DNA of 64,000 nt from Corythucha ciliata. Taxonomy: Eukaryota > Arthropoda > Insecta > Hemiptera > Tingidae. The first letter of the stretch is position 1. Every line of letters starts with the position of its first letter. The notes under the pieces were generated by a model that was not told the DNA's origin, did no database searches, and was given only the letters and a program-made list of their open reading frames with translations. The stretch lies in NCBI GenBank assembly GCA_038030265.1, contig CM075943.1, positions 38,874,001 to 38,938,000 on the forward strand, given 5' to 3'. Below are positions 1 to 36,800 of the stretch, piece by piece. The translations under genes were made by a program, and so were the position numbers.

Positions 1-660
1 AAGGTTGCAATTACCCACTTGTAGAGCACTGATTTGTGTCTACCTAGTTTTATTTCTCGTGGTTGAGTTCTCTCTTCCGACCTTATAGTCACCCTTTATT
101 TATTCTCCGGGAATACAAAAAAAAACTCAAGTCATGCTTTGACGAACGGCAAAAAAGCGAGGCCGGTTAATTCAATAGCATATTTTCTTTTTGATTACGT
201 CGAAGCAAGATAATGCCCATTTTTTTAACGCTGATATGTTTCTATATTGGAAAAATTAAGTAAAATACGATCAAAAGTTCAGTAAGAATTTTTTAAAAAA
301 CTGTGGTATACTTTATAATAGTAGGTACTAACAAATATTTTTGTGTTCCCTTCCACGACCCGCTTTATTGGATTCAATTATTTGTTGCAGACGTCATTTC
401 GAAAATAAGAAGCACAACGCGATTAAAGTGTAGTGCGACGCGCTACAATTCAGAAGGTCTGGTGGGGTCGTGAGAGGGGCTTCGCCGGCGTTCTGAAGGC
501 TTTTCAAAAAAGAAGAGACGCGATTTCATTTCAGCCTTGAACAAAACTCATTCGACCGAGCGTTCCATCCATTCAGTTTCACGTTCAACGCGAGCGAATT
601 AACACACCCAAGTTCAGAGGAGTGTGCGCCGAATTAACGCCTCGTTACGAACAATAAACA
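1..660 (+). promoter_or_regulatory. Upstream region and 5' leader of the ABCC gene
   Basis: No coding segment is visible here. The last 60 bases run into the ABCC start codon at 661 through ACAATAAACA, which gives an A-rich eukaryotic start context. Positions 1-530 are AT-rich with no repeat recognised. Promoter elements cannot be assigned from sequence alone; the designation follows only from position upstream of exon 1. Confidence 0.4.
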
Positions 661-25912
<25,252 letters not shown>

Positions 25913-27262
25913 AAAAACAAGGAAAATACTACTGCGACTCCCTTGGGGTCCCGGAACTCACCCCTCTCCCTAACGACGAGTATTGGAAGGGGTACGACTG
26001 AAAATACGTTACGTAAAATAATCAGACCCGCCATTTCTGTGCTAATATTTGTTTTTGTTTCTCAAACACCACAATAGTGAAAAAACAATTGTTTCTTGTT
26101 TTAAATAAAAATTAACTTGTTTGAACTAGCACTTGGTTTGCTCGCAGTTAAGAAATAAACAAAAGTAAAGCGACCCAACAGAAGACGCAAGTGTTGTAAA
26201 TACAAGAAAAAGACTAGATATAAAAAATAAAGGATATCATTAATATTTAAAACTAATTAGGTAAAGTGTAACAAATTAATTATTTTTTACCGTGACGTTA
26301 ACTAAGATTAACAAAAAAATATACGGTAAAATAATATCACATTAATAACAGTGCAAGAACTGCATTTTCCCCACTTCTTCCTTTTGAACTAATTCCGCAA
26401 ACAAATGTTCTATCACAAAGCTATTTTAGACCAAGTATTTCAAGAGATTCTTCAACTAACGCCAATTTGAACAATTTTTATTTCAGTTATTTCAGAACGA
26501 GGAACCGAGGATAGAGGTCATTTTATGTTTACCGAAGGAAGAATAAATGCATCGGTAATGCCGCCCAAAATTAACAATTTAAACGGGAATACAGAAATAG
26601 GGTCGTAAAAAAATAATAAAAACAAAGTTTGAAAGACAAAAATTAAGAAAAATAAAGGAATGTGCTTTCAAAGATTAAGCGTTAAATCAAAAACACGAAT
26701 AAATTTGGGTTGTGCGGCCCACCAGTCAGGTAATACAAAATATCCCTCCTTAATACACCATTCTTATACAGTTAAATATTGTCGTAAAAATTACTAATTT
26801 AGGTTTTTCCATTTCATGGACACCTACTAACTAAAATCCATGCCTATAATGGAAGAATTTCTGGACGACAGCGATTCGTCAGGAAGTACACAAGGGAAGG
26901 CGCGTTACACCTGCCGGAGAGAGCACGGCTTGGATACGGGTGGGGGTAGTGATGAAAGAGGGTAGGGGGTTACTTGCTCAACTCGCACTGAGCAGGTGTA
27001 ATACGAACTGTTTTATAGTTAACACACTTCGTTGTTCGTAAACGTCGAAAGGTTTATAAAAAAAAAAAAAAAAAAGGCAAGACAGGCTGCAGGAACTTCA
27101 GCTCAGTTTTTTCATAATCTTAGAAAGGAAAGGAAAAAAAGTCGTTTCTGTACCCAAAAGTGTGGGAAGGGTCCTAAAAACTATCGATGAAACGTACATT
27201 TACAAAAATAAAGAGCTAGGGGTAGAGCCAAGGCTAAAATTGTTCATTCTTCCGGCCTACTT
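25913..27262. other. Convergent 3' region between ABCC (+) and DLG5 (-)
   Basis: No coding sequence. ABCC 3' UTR: an AATAAA lies at 26104-26109, about 190 bp after the stop, and is a plausible polyadenylation signal. The rest is AT-rich. The part nearest 27262 should contain the DLG5 3' UTR on the minus strand. A poly(A) tract occurs at about 27058-27074 on the plus strand. Confidence 0.5.
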
Positions 27263-30200
27263 CTACTGGTTATTGGCATCTACCCAAAGAATTTTTTTCT
27301 GTTCCACATCAACAGCGGATTTAATTTGTGTACACATATAACCAATATTAACACCAACAGCGTGAATCACAGCTGAAAATTACAAAGAAAAAATTATCGG
27401 CGGTTGAAGGAGAGATAAAAAATGGGGGGGCGGAGATTAAATGTGCAGGGAAATTTCTAAAATTGAAGGGAAAAGGCGATGTTTTTTCCAAAAATTATTT
27501 GTTAGTTACGGAAAACTACACTCCGAACCCCCCCCCCCCCCGAAACAATAATCTCAAATCCGAAAGAAGATATGCTGGGATGTCTTCCAGCAACATGGAA
27601 GGCCAACTCAAGGGGGGTGGGCAGGGTTGCCAACTCAAAATCTGATGAAATCGGGACACAAGTTTAAAATTCCAAAATCTTCAGGGACAAAATGGAAAAA
27701 AGCGGGACACTCGACAGCGACACTCGTCGTGATACTGGCCACCCGCGAAGGACGTGCTTGAGCTCGAACAAATCTAAGCACAAGAAGATCCATCCACAAA
27801 AACATTGAAGCACCCTGAAAGCTCGAACCATAAAAAAACCGTAACCACAAAAAGCTCAAATATCACGAAAGACAAAATAAAGCTGTAGCCGCAAAATGTA
27901 CAAAAAAATCGAACGACAAAAAGTCTTGCCAAAAATGCACTAACTACAAATTTGTCGAACAACAAAATGCTTTAACCCCAAAATGCTCTAACCATAAAAT
28001 GCTCTTAACATAAAACACTCTAACCACAAATTGCTCTAACCCCAAAATACTCTAACCCCAAAATGCTCTAACCAAAAAATACCCTAACCCGGTTTGAGTC
28101 TTATCCCTGGGACTAATGGGTTAGGTCAGTTAATGTGACCCTTTCCCATTGTGAGATAGCGACAATCGCCGTACGACGTGGGATGACCCGACCGAAAATG
28201 CCTTAACCACAAAATGTTCCAACCCCATAATACGCTAACCACAAAATGCTCTAACCCCAAAATGTTTCAACCACAAAAGGTTCTAACCTCAAAAAGCTCG
28301 CATCACATTAAGCAGCTACCCCAATATGCTCTAAGCACAATAAGTTGTAACTACATAAACCATAAATCCAAAATGCACATACCACAAAATGCTCTAACCA
28401 CAAAATGTTGTAACCACCAAAATGCTCTACCACTACAACAAGCCCTGAGCACAAAACGTCTAACCAAAAAAAATTAAACCACAAAAACTTGATCTCAAAG
28501 AGACCAAACGCACAGAAAGCAGCTACCATTGCTGTAACCACAAAAAGTTGTAACCAAAAAATTTGCTCAGACCACAAATTGCTCCAATCCCAAAACACTC
28601 CAACCACAAAAAGCTGTACAGCAAAAAGCAACCAAAAACTCAACAAAAAACTCTTGTACAAAAAACTCAACCAAAAGCTTCGATCCCAAAAAGCTCTGAC
28701 CACAAAAAACTTTAACCACAGCCCTGAACACAGAAAAAATGATCCACATTCAACCGACAATACGTAACGTTTTAAAAAGTATCGGGGGGAAAAAATCGGC
28801 TGATCAAACGAATAAAGGTCTATTCACACACATCAATGCCGTGAACGGGACGTGCCCCGACAAGTAAAATATTATTCTCATATGGGAATTGAGAGGCTCG
28901 TTCACACATATCCGGCACGTGTCAGGGACGTGACCCTTCAATGTCCATTGAGAATAATATTTTATTTGCCGGACGGTGCACGTCCCGTTCACGGCACTGA
29001 TGTGTGTGCATTGACCTTAAGTCGATTTTCATCAATTATTCTCACTTCATGGATCAGTCCAGGTTCACGCGCATCTTCATTTAAACAATGAAGTTATCAC
29101 ATGCCAAATGTCTATTTTTAAGAAATGTAGACCAATTCGGGACAAATGCGTCCCCAGATGATTTTGCCCGGACGCGGGACAAAATTAGCCAAACCGGGAA
29201 GGGACTGCCCCGGGACGGTTGGCAACATCGACATTGCAACCAAAACATGGACTTCACGGGGATGTAGGGCGTGCAACCTGGTTCACTCTACTCGCTCGGT
29301 GCTCTACAGTCTACTACTTGCCACCAACACAAGCATAATACCCGAAACAATACACGAAACATAATACGAAACAATACAAACGAAAACGGTCCTATTCGTT
29401 TGTTAACCAGTTGTTTACATTTTTAAACCAAAATTTTTCTTGTTCAACTGTACTACTGTTCTACTGGGCGGGGGAGATTGCGGCCGATCACTGTCGAGGG
29501 TCTGTCCCAAGGGTCAGTTCTCTCGGCGGCGATCACTGGTGCCTCCTCTTCGAGGGCCTGATGTGGCTATTTCAAGAGGAGAGTTTCGATGGGGTGACCT
29601 ATGTTGACGATCAAATGACGAAAAACCACAATAGGGTCTCGTGCTTCTCGCGATAATTTTACAGGAATGACACTTATCCGCAGAAGTTTCCCAGGTCCCA
29701 GTCACTCCGCTTGAAAGGATTCGGGGACCTTTTTCCTATCTCCAAACGAAGGAAATGACGTCAAAAACACCCCCCCCCCCAACCACCACAACCACCAATG
29801 AATAAAAGGATTAACTCACCGGAAATGTTATGTTTATACTCCTGCTCGAGTTTCAACGAGTGTTCATACATTTCTTTAGCGGCTTTAGCAGTCACTTTGT
29901 CCGAAGGGTACCTAGTGTCCTTGATCTCTTTAATTTGTTTGGTGGATTTGAATTTAATCAGTAGGACGATGGGATATATTTGCTGTCTGTGCAGTCTTTC
30001 GACGGCGGCTAAACTCACTTCGAGAATACAGTGGACACTCTGAAGAAGAAAAGTGGTTGTAGTCACGCTCATGAACGAGGATTTTGAAAACTCACTTTTT
30101 CACATTTGTCCTTAATCGCCGACACTGTTGTACACTCGAAAAAGTTTCCCTTTTTCCTGTAGTCGACAAACAGGCTGTCTGCCACGCCCTTTTCTATGGT

Positions 30201-30893
30201 CGACTGACTGCAGTGCATTATCTCCGGATAGAATCGGGAGAATTTATCTGGGAAGTCTTGTAAAAGTTTTTCCGTCACGCAATCCGACAGAGGGCCAACA
30301 ATTAGAACTGGACGGGGTGCGGGATCTGAGAGACAGTGAAACAGATTAGTGAATATGGGACTCGTGAAGAAATACCAAAAAACGTACAATCAAGTATGTT
30401 GACTCTTTGGTACGACGCGAAAGACGTATCTTCGTTCAGCGTGCCGCTGTCGCTGTACCAACCGAGATTGGTGTTTGAAAAAGAAGCGAGCTCTTTCGAA
30501 TCGGAGCGTTGATGTTTTTTCCGGCGGAAAAAGCTCCGCCTTGTCGCTCTCCTTGCCTCACCTTCCAAATCCCCTAAGCTTCTTTTCACGACCATCTCCT
30601 CTTCCACTCTGCGAATGGTGACGTTTAGTACGATTAACGGTAAATGGGAGATAGGAGATGATTTTAATACTTGTATTTAGATGGAATAATGCCGCAACGA
30701 CGATGAAGGCCGCCTTCGTCGACGAGGTACGCTCTCCAACTTCCAGGGACACCATTGAACATGGTGTTATCAACGTACAAAATATCACCCTTTTTGAATT
30801 TGAGCTGGACGTCATCGGAAAGTTCTCCGGAACGGTCACACAGGGCTCGAATGTAGAAACTATCTCCAGGTTTGTCCTTTATTTCGTTGTACC
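27263..30893 (-). CDS. DLG5: DLG5 exons 22-26: SH3 and guanylate-kinase-like domain
   Basis: Exon 22 starts R-Y-N-E-I-K-D-K-P-G-D-S-F-Y-I-R-A-L-C-D-R, the SH3 start; exon 23 carries the basic R-R-S-F-F-R-R-K-K-H-Q-R hinge. Exons 24-25 hold the GUK fold (R-P-V-L-I-V-G-P-L, G-V-A-D-S-L-F-V-D-Y, I-Y-P-I-V-L-L-I). No GKPL-type P-loop is seen, as expected for a non-catalytic MAGUK GUK. The last exon (27263-27372) is remote. It was found by matching phase (G from exon 25 plus CT) and the family ending C-T-Q-I plus I-L-W-V; stop TAG at 27263-27265. Confidence 0.9.
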
Positions 30894-33800
30894 CTTGAAA
30901 AACAGGCAAATTATTATTCATTCATACACAAAAAGTTTTTTAAAGACGGCGTACTATCGATGGAATATTGGGCCAAAACGACGACTTTGTCGGCAGGCTT
31001 GGCCAGTTCATAGGCGGCTTCTTCAGCAGTCGCCGACCGAAGATCTGTTGAGTTGTACTCAAGAATCCTGTCACCCGTTCTAACAAAAATGTTCCGGGTT
31101 ATGAAAATGTTTAAACAAAAAGAGCAATAAATAGTTAAGTGAATTCTCACCTTAGGCCTGAATTGTAAGCCAGCGACCCCGATTGAACGCTATGAACGAA
31201 AATGCCCACAGCGTTGCCACCCACGAGACTGATTCCCAAATTGGAACATTTGTTGTGCGTTTCAATTCGTAGAACGCGCGGTTCGTCGGTGGGAAAAGTA
31301 CTCGAGTGCGATATACTGAGCGGCGATAAATGTCCACTGAGCGCGGACTTCCTCAAAGTGCCCGGACTGTTGCAGGGCGTGGGCGAGCCCGATCGTGTTT
31401 TACTATCACCGCTGCTTGAACTGCCAGTTCCTTCGAGTTCTAAATATTTTTGAAGTGTCAAAGTAAAATGCCCGCGAAAAATTAAAAATAAAACGAAAGT
31501 TGAAACTTACTATCGGGGCTGTATTGAACGAGCATTGTGATTGAATTGCCGCACTGTCGAAGGACGGAAGCCGCCAATTGATAGGTGGCGGACCGCATGT
31601 TAATGCCGCACACTTCCAGCAATTGGTCGCCCACTCGAAGACCCACTTGGGACGCTAGGGAATTTTCAGAGACGGTCGAAACAAAAACGCCGCCGGATTT
31701 AGGACAGGAAATTTGAATGCCAAGCGGTTCGGCGGACTTGTCGATGTGGACGCGCCTCAGAGCTCCACGGCTAGGTCTGTGGGACCGATTGATAGGCCGG
31801 TGTAAACAATATGAAATCTCTGCCCACCGCCTCAACCATTCAATTTGAACTTACTTGTGAGCCCAGTAGTAGTCAGGAAGTGACGACGTCTTATGACTAC
31901 CTCCGGGTGATTTTAATTCGGAGAGGAATTCGATTTGAAAAGTCATTGGACTGGCCCTTTCAGAGGATTTTTCTATGGATCCTGTCGACATCTTGCCACT
32001 TGACACACTTGGATTGGACGGTATTCTGTACACAAATTCAATTTACATGAGTACCCACACGAAAATGTTTATAATGATGATGTGCCTAAAATTGTGTGAA
32101 TTGATGAGGAAATGATTCATGAACGCTGGGAAGAAATATGCTCGAGGTTGGACCACCATATGAGTGCACGCAGGTGCCTACGATCTCACTTACGAGGAGA
32201 TCAAGTTTTGAGAAGTGAAAGTAACCAATTGGATATACAGGGTGGAAGGGGATAAGTGTGACAAAAATTTTTGGGTGATAGTAGGCCTCATTTGCGACCG
32301 AAATTACCATATACACCATGGTCCGAAAATCAAAACCCTTCGAGATATGATTTTTTAAACGATTTTTAAGGCTTACATCATTTTTGTTTAACTAACGGCG
32401 AGAAACTCGCATTCAATTTGAATTTTTGCATTTTTTGGTGATGGATTCGGAAAGATCACACTGTTTTCTGTCAGTATTAGCCATTTTCGATAGACGTTAA
32501 CTATTTTATGTGCCCTTAAATGCGGCTCAAAGTCGTGCAAATCGGGGAATTAAAAAAGTCAGCCCCCGTTTGTCCACACTAAATCTGAGTGTACGGACAA
32601 CCCGTGATTCAGAAAAACATCTTCAAAGTGTCCTTTACAAAAATAGTCATAAGCGTTTTCTTAGTTGTTTGGAGATTTTTCGTCAGAAATGACGATTTCT
32701 TAGAAAAAATAATGATTTTTCTCTTCAAAATCGCTTGTTTTGACCTGAAAAATTTGAACAAGTTTTGTGACTTTAACGTGATAAAAAGCACTAAAACCTA
32801 ATCCAAAGCTATACGTTGAATCAAACTGATTATGCCCGTCTACCAAAGTAACAAAAAATGTCGCTCCGGCAGCTGGGGTGTCGGACTGTCGGATAAAGTA
32901 CATTTCACGAAATACGAATTTCGTTAATTTAACTAAATTTGCGATTATTCAGCAAGAATGGCTATAAAAATGTAGAGTAACAACGTGAAATGTTAATTAA
33001 TGCCGAATAATATCTAAATAACTAAAAACGTCGAGACTTGTAGTAGTGTAATGCACTTAACCCGACAGCCGGCGGCCGGAGCGACATTTTTTGTTACTTT
33101 GGTAGACGGGCATAATCAGTTTGATTCAACGTATAGCTTTGGATTAGGTTTTAGTGCTTTTTATCACGTTAAAGTCACAAAACTTGTTCAAATTTTTCAG
33201 GTCAAAACAAGCGATTTTGAAGAGAAAAATCATTATTTTTTCTAAGAAATCGTCATTTCTGACGAAAAATCTCCAAACAACTAAGAAAACGCTTATGACT
33301 ATTTTTGTAAAGGACACTTTGAAGATGTTTTTCTGAATCACGGGTTGTCCGTTCACTCAGATTTAGTGTGGACAAACGGGGACTGACTTTTTTTTGAAAA
33401 AAATTAATTCCCCGATTTGCACGACTTTGAGCCGCATTTAAGGGCACATAAAATAGTTAACGTCTATCGAAAATGGCTAATCCTGACAGAACATAGAGTG
33501 CTCTTTCCGAATCCATCACCAAAAGTTGCAAAAATTCAAATTAAATGCGAGTTTCTCGCCGTTAGTTCAAAAAAATGATGTAAGCCTTAAAAATCGTTAG
33601 AAAAATCATATCTCAAAGGGTTTTGATTTTCGGACCATGGTGTATATGGTAATTTCGGTCGCAAATGAGGTCTACTATCACCCAAAAATTTTTGTCACAC
33701 TTATCCCCTTCCACCCTGTATGTATTCAGTCATGTTGACGCCAAATTAAGCGGATCGAAACAGAAAGCTCTAACAGGGTTGCCACAAAATGAATCGAACG

Positions 33801-36800
33801 GAATCCCCTGATTTTTCTCGGTTTTCCCTGACCATTTACGTGAAATTCCCTGACCAAATAATTCGGGAAACATTGAAGAACAACGTCTACAAAATTAAAC
33901 ACTTATATGTATATTTCTGTATGACAAGAGAGTTACTTAGCAGTGACATGAGAACACATCGCACGGTCGGAAAAATACTGGTATCAGGTGCGGATCTAGG
34001 GAGGGGCTCAGGGGGCTCGAGCCCTCTGGTTTGGGGTAACGCTCGGATGCGGGTTCGAGTCCCAGGCCTCATGTTGGCTCCAGGAGTAGCGAGGAAATCC
34101 CCAAAAAATGTATCCAGCCCCAAAACTTGTAATATCGCACCATAGACTGACTGTTCAGCTGCATGTCTGCAATCATTCGCAAACGCCCTCCTCCCGACTA
34201 CCAACAGGAGCTGTAAATTGGATTTTCCAGTTCGAAAACTACTAACTCCCCCCTCCTTATTAAACCGGCGATACGCCCACAAAACTTGAAACTTGACAAC
34301 CTCAAAAATACTCTGCTCACGTGCTGCAACAGGAACGCTCCGTGTAGTTATTTTTAGAACGTGAATATCCAGTCAAGCCATCTTATAGCGCGAGTATTGC
34401 TAGCACGGCGAAGTGTTGTAGGAATGAATCATCGGGGATGGAGGCTAGTCCATGATTTGGTAAGGCGGAGAGGGCCTTGTTCGGTGGCGGAAGAATGACC
34501 AGTAGATCGATTCTAGCGAGCGAATCGTCAGTTTAGCCATTCCTAGAGCACATATAGTCACTATTGCCAATTTTGGGACGTGAATAGCCAGTTTGGCTAT
34601 TATCAGCGTCCAAATAGTCAGCTTAACCATTTTCAGAGCGCGACCTGTCTATTCTGCCGTTTTGGGACGCGAATATAATCAGAGTGGCCGTTTTTGGGCG
34701 CGAATAGTCCGTCAAGGCAAAGCGCGAATGGTCACTTTGGCGATTTTTGTCACGTGAATGGTCGATTTATCCATTGTGCAGGATTAATCTGTTCGGATAT
34801 TCTAAAGCGCATGAACCACAAGTTTAGTCACTTTTAGGTCGCGCAGTTTTAGGTTTGGCTATTTTTTGAGCAAGAATTGCCTGTCGTCTGTTTTTAGTGT
34901 TCAAATAGTCAGTTTGGCTATTTTGGAAGCGAAACTAGTCAGTTTGGCTATTTTGGAAGCGAAACTAGTCAGTTTGGCTATTTTGGAAGCGAAACTAGTC
35001 AGTTTGGCTATTTTGGAAGCGAAACTAGTCAGTTTTAGCCGTTTTTTGCTCGCAAATAGTCCGTCAAGCTAATGGCGTGAATTAGTGGCTATTTTTGGTG
35101 CCTGAATGGTCTGTTTGGCTATTTTTGGCGCGCGAATGGTCGATTTAGCCAGTTTCAGGGCGGGGATCATGACCTGTTCAAGAATTTTCAGGGCGCTTGC
35201 AGTCATTTCTAAAGTGGGAATCACCAGTTTGGTTATTTGTAGCGCGCAAATAGTCAGTTTAGCCATTTTCAAGGTGCGAATCGTCAGTTTTGTCATTTTG
35301 GGATGAGAAATCGGCTTAGCCGTTTTTATGGATGGAATAGCTGTCAGCTGTCAAACCATTTTTAGTGGAGCAAAGCACACAATGAGGAAGTTTCCGAACT
35401 TATTCATAAATCTATTTTTTAAGGTTTATTTATGCTAAAATATAGCATAAATCGAGATCCGTTCGTAAAATAACCCAACAGTTAATAAATACGCGATTTT
35501 TGAAGTTTTAGGTCATTTCAAACACGCCAGCTAGCATGTTTGTGTCATATGCGCTTTCCGAAAAAAATCACCTGTAATGTAGCTGTCGGAGAGCGGTCTG
35601 TTGTGTTTCTTTGCCTTATTTTCTACTAGGGCTCTCCAATAATAAAATAATGGAGGATAAACATATGAGCTATTTAGAGGCATGAAAAGGACAGAGAATA
35701 CATGGGATATTACGTTGCGGAAAATGTTAGTTTTGGCGGGATTTCAAATATGCCAACTTTTGTTAAGAAATAAAAAATAAATCTGAAGGGTTTAAAATTT
35801 GTATTTATTTATTTATTTACGTGGAGGGATTGATATGCCTCATCGAAAAAAAATATGTTTGGAAAATGTGAAACTTCCTCATTTCTTAAGCCTTGAACAA
35901 ATCCTGAATCCCGCACTTGACTGGTATAACGTGTAACTCAAAAAATCGAGATCGAAAGAGACCATCGAAGAGCGATGGCGGGTAGAAGAGCTCGCATTAG
36001 TCTCGCTTATCCACCAAATACTAGGAAGTCTAGGGCAAAGAATCTGTTCACTCATTTTCCCAGACTTTGTCGTCAAAATCAAGAAATTCCCTGACTTTTT
36101 CCCGGATTTCCCCGACCACTTTTAAATTCCCTGACTTTTCCCGGTTTGCCCGGTCTGTGCCAACCCCGTCTAACCACAGAAACCTCTAACCACACAAAAC
36201 TCTAACAACTGTTATAAAGCTCGCACCTCAGTATTTTTTGGTTTCTACACACAGGGAATACGAAAATTGTGAGGAATTTATGACATAAAGATTCAATCAA
36301 GGAATTCTTACTGTCAGATTCTTACAGTTTTTAACTACTTCAGGTTTCAGGGAACGTAAAACTTTTCCGCGGACAGCCCCGAAGTCCAAAGAAGAGTCTT
36401 GATGCACATAGACCTTACTGGGCAGCTCAGGGACCTTGGTACAGAACGGGGGTTGGTTGGTGGGGAACAGTCTCGAAGAAAAAAAACCCGTAGGCAGGAT
36501 CCATGGACGCTGTTTAAGACACCGTGGCAATCACACTTTCTTGACTTTTTTTAGGAGGCTCTGCCCATGGCATGTCCGGTTCCAGCACCCCTGCGCGACA
36601 ACTAGGCACGTGAGAAGGCCAAGATCCGCCAATACGCCTGTCGAATACTAACAAGGGTCCACTACTCCTCCGCTGATCATGACGTTGATCTTCATACAGA
36701 AATCCCGATCGAGCAACAATCACGCCCTAACAAAAGACTAGCCGAAAAAAATGACAATCGGACTAAGGAATACGAAAATTGTAAAATAACCAATGAGATG

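Larger units (their letters stand above)
33775..36168. mobile_element. Probable DNA-transposon insertion with nested satellite
   Basis: The left end AGGGTTGCCACA and the right end TGTGCCAACCCC are inverted, bordered by TCTAAC on both sides (33769-33774 and 36169-36174). Subterminal AAATTCCCTGAC motifs occur near both ends (about 33843 and 36122). The flanking TCTAAC could also belong to the family C satellite that the element appears to sit in. No transposase frame is seen; family B satellite occupies 34480-35340 inside. Confidence 0.45.

Noticed and set aside
28214..28760. Long frames within the 28-kb region (Asn/Thr/Lys-rich on plus, Phe/Leu/Trp-rich on minus)
   Set aside because: They are translations of the family C satellite; the repeat unit explains the composition.
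32589..33356. Paired 60-70-codon frames on both strands
   Set aside because: They are mirror images produced by the fold-back arms, very Lys/Phe-rich, with no recognisable domain.
34020..34100. tRNA-like B box (GGGTTCGAGTCCC)
   Set aside because: No matching A box or cloverleaf could be folded; at best a SINE fragment.
36297..36530. Minus-strand 77-codon frame resembling an extra DLG5 exon
   Set aside because: Exon 17 (37007) joins exon 18 (31855) directly in phase, and neither possible donor of this frame leaves the two bases that exon 18 needs.
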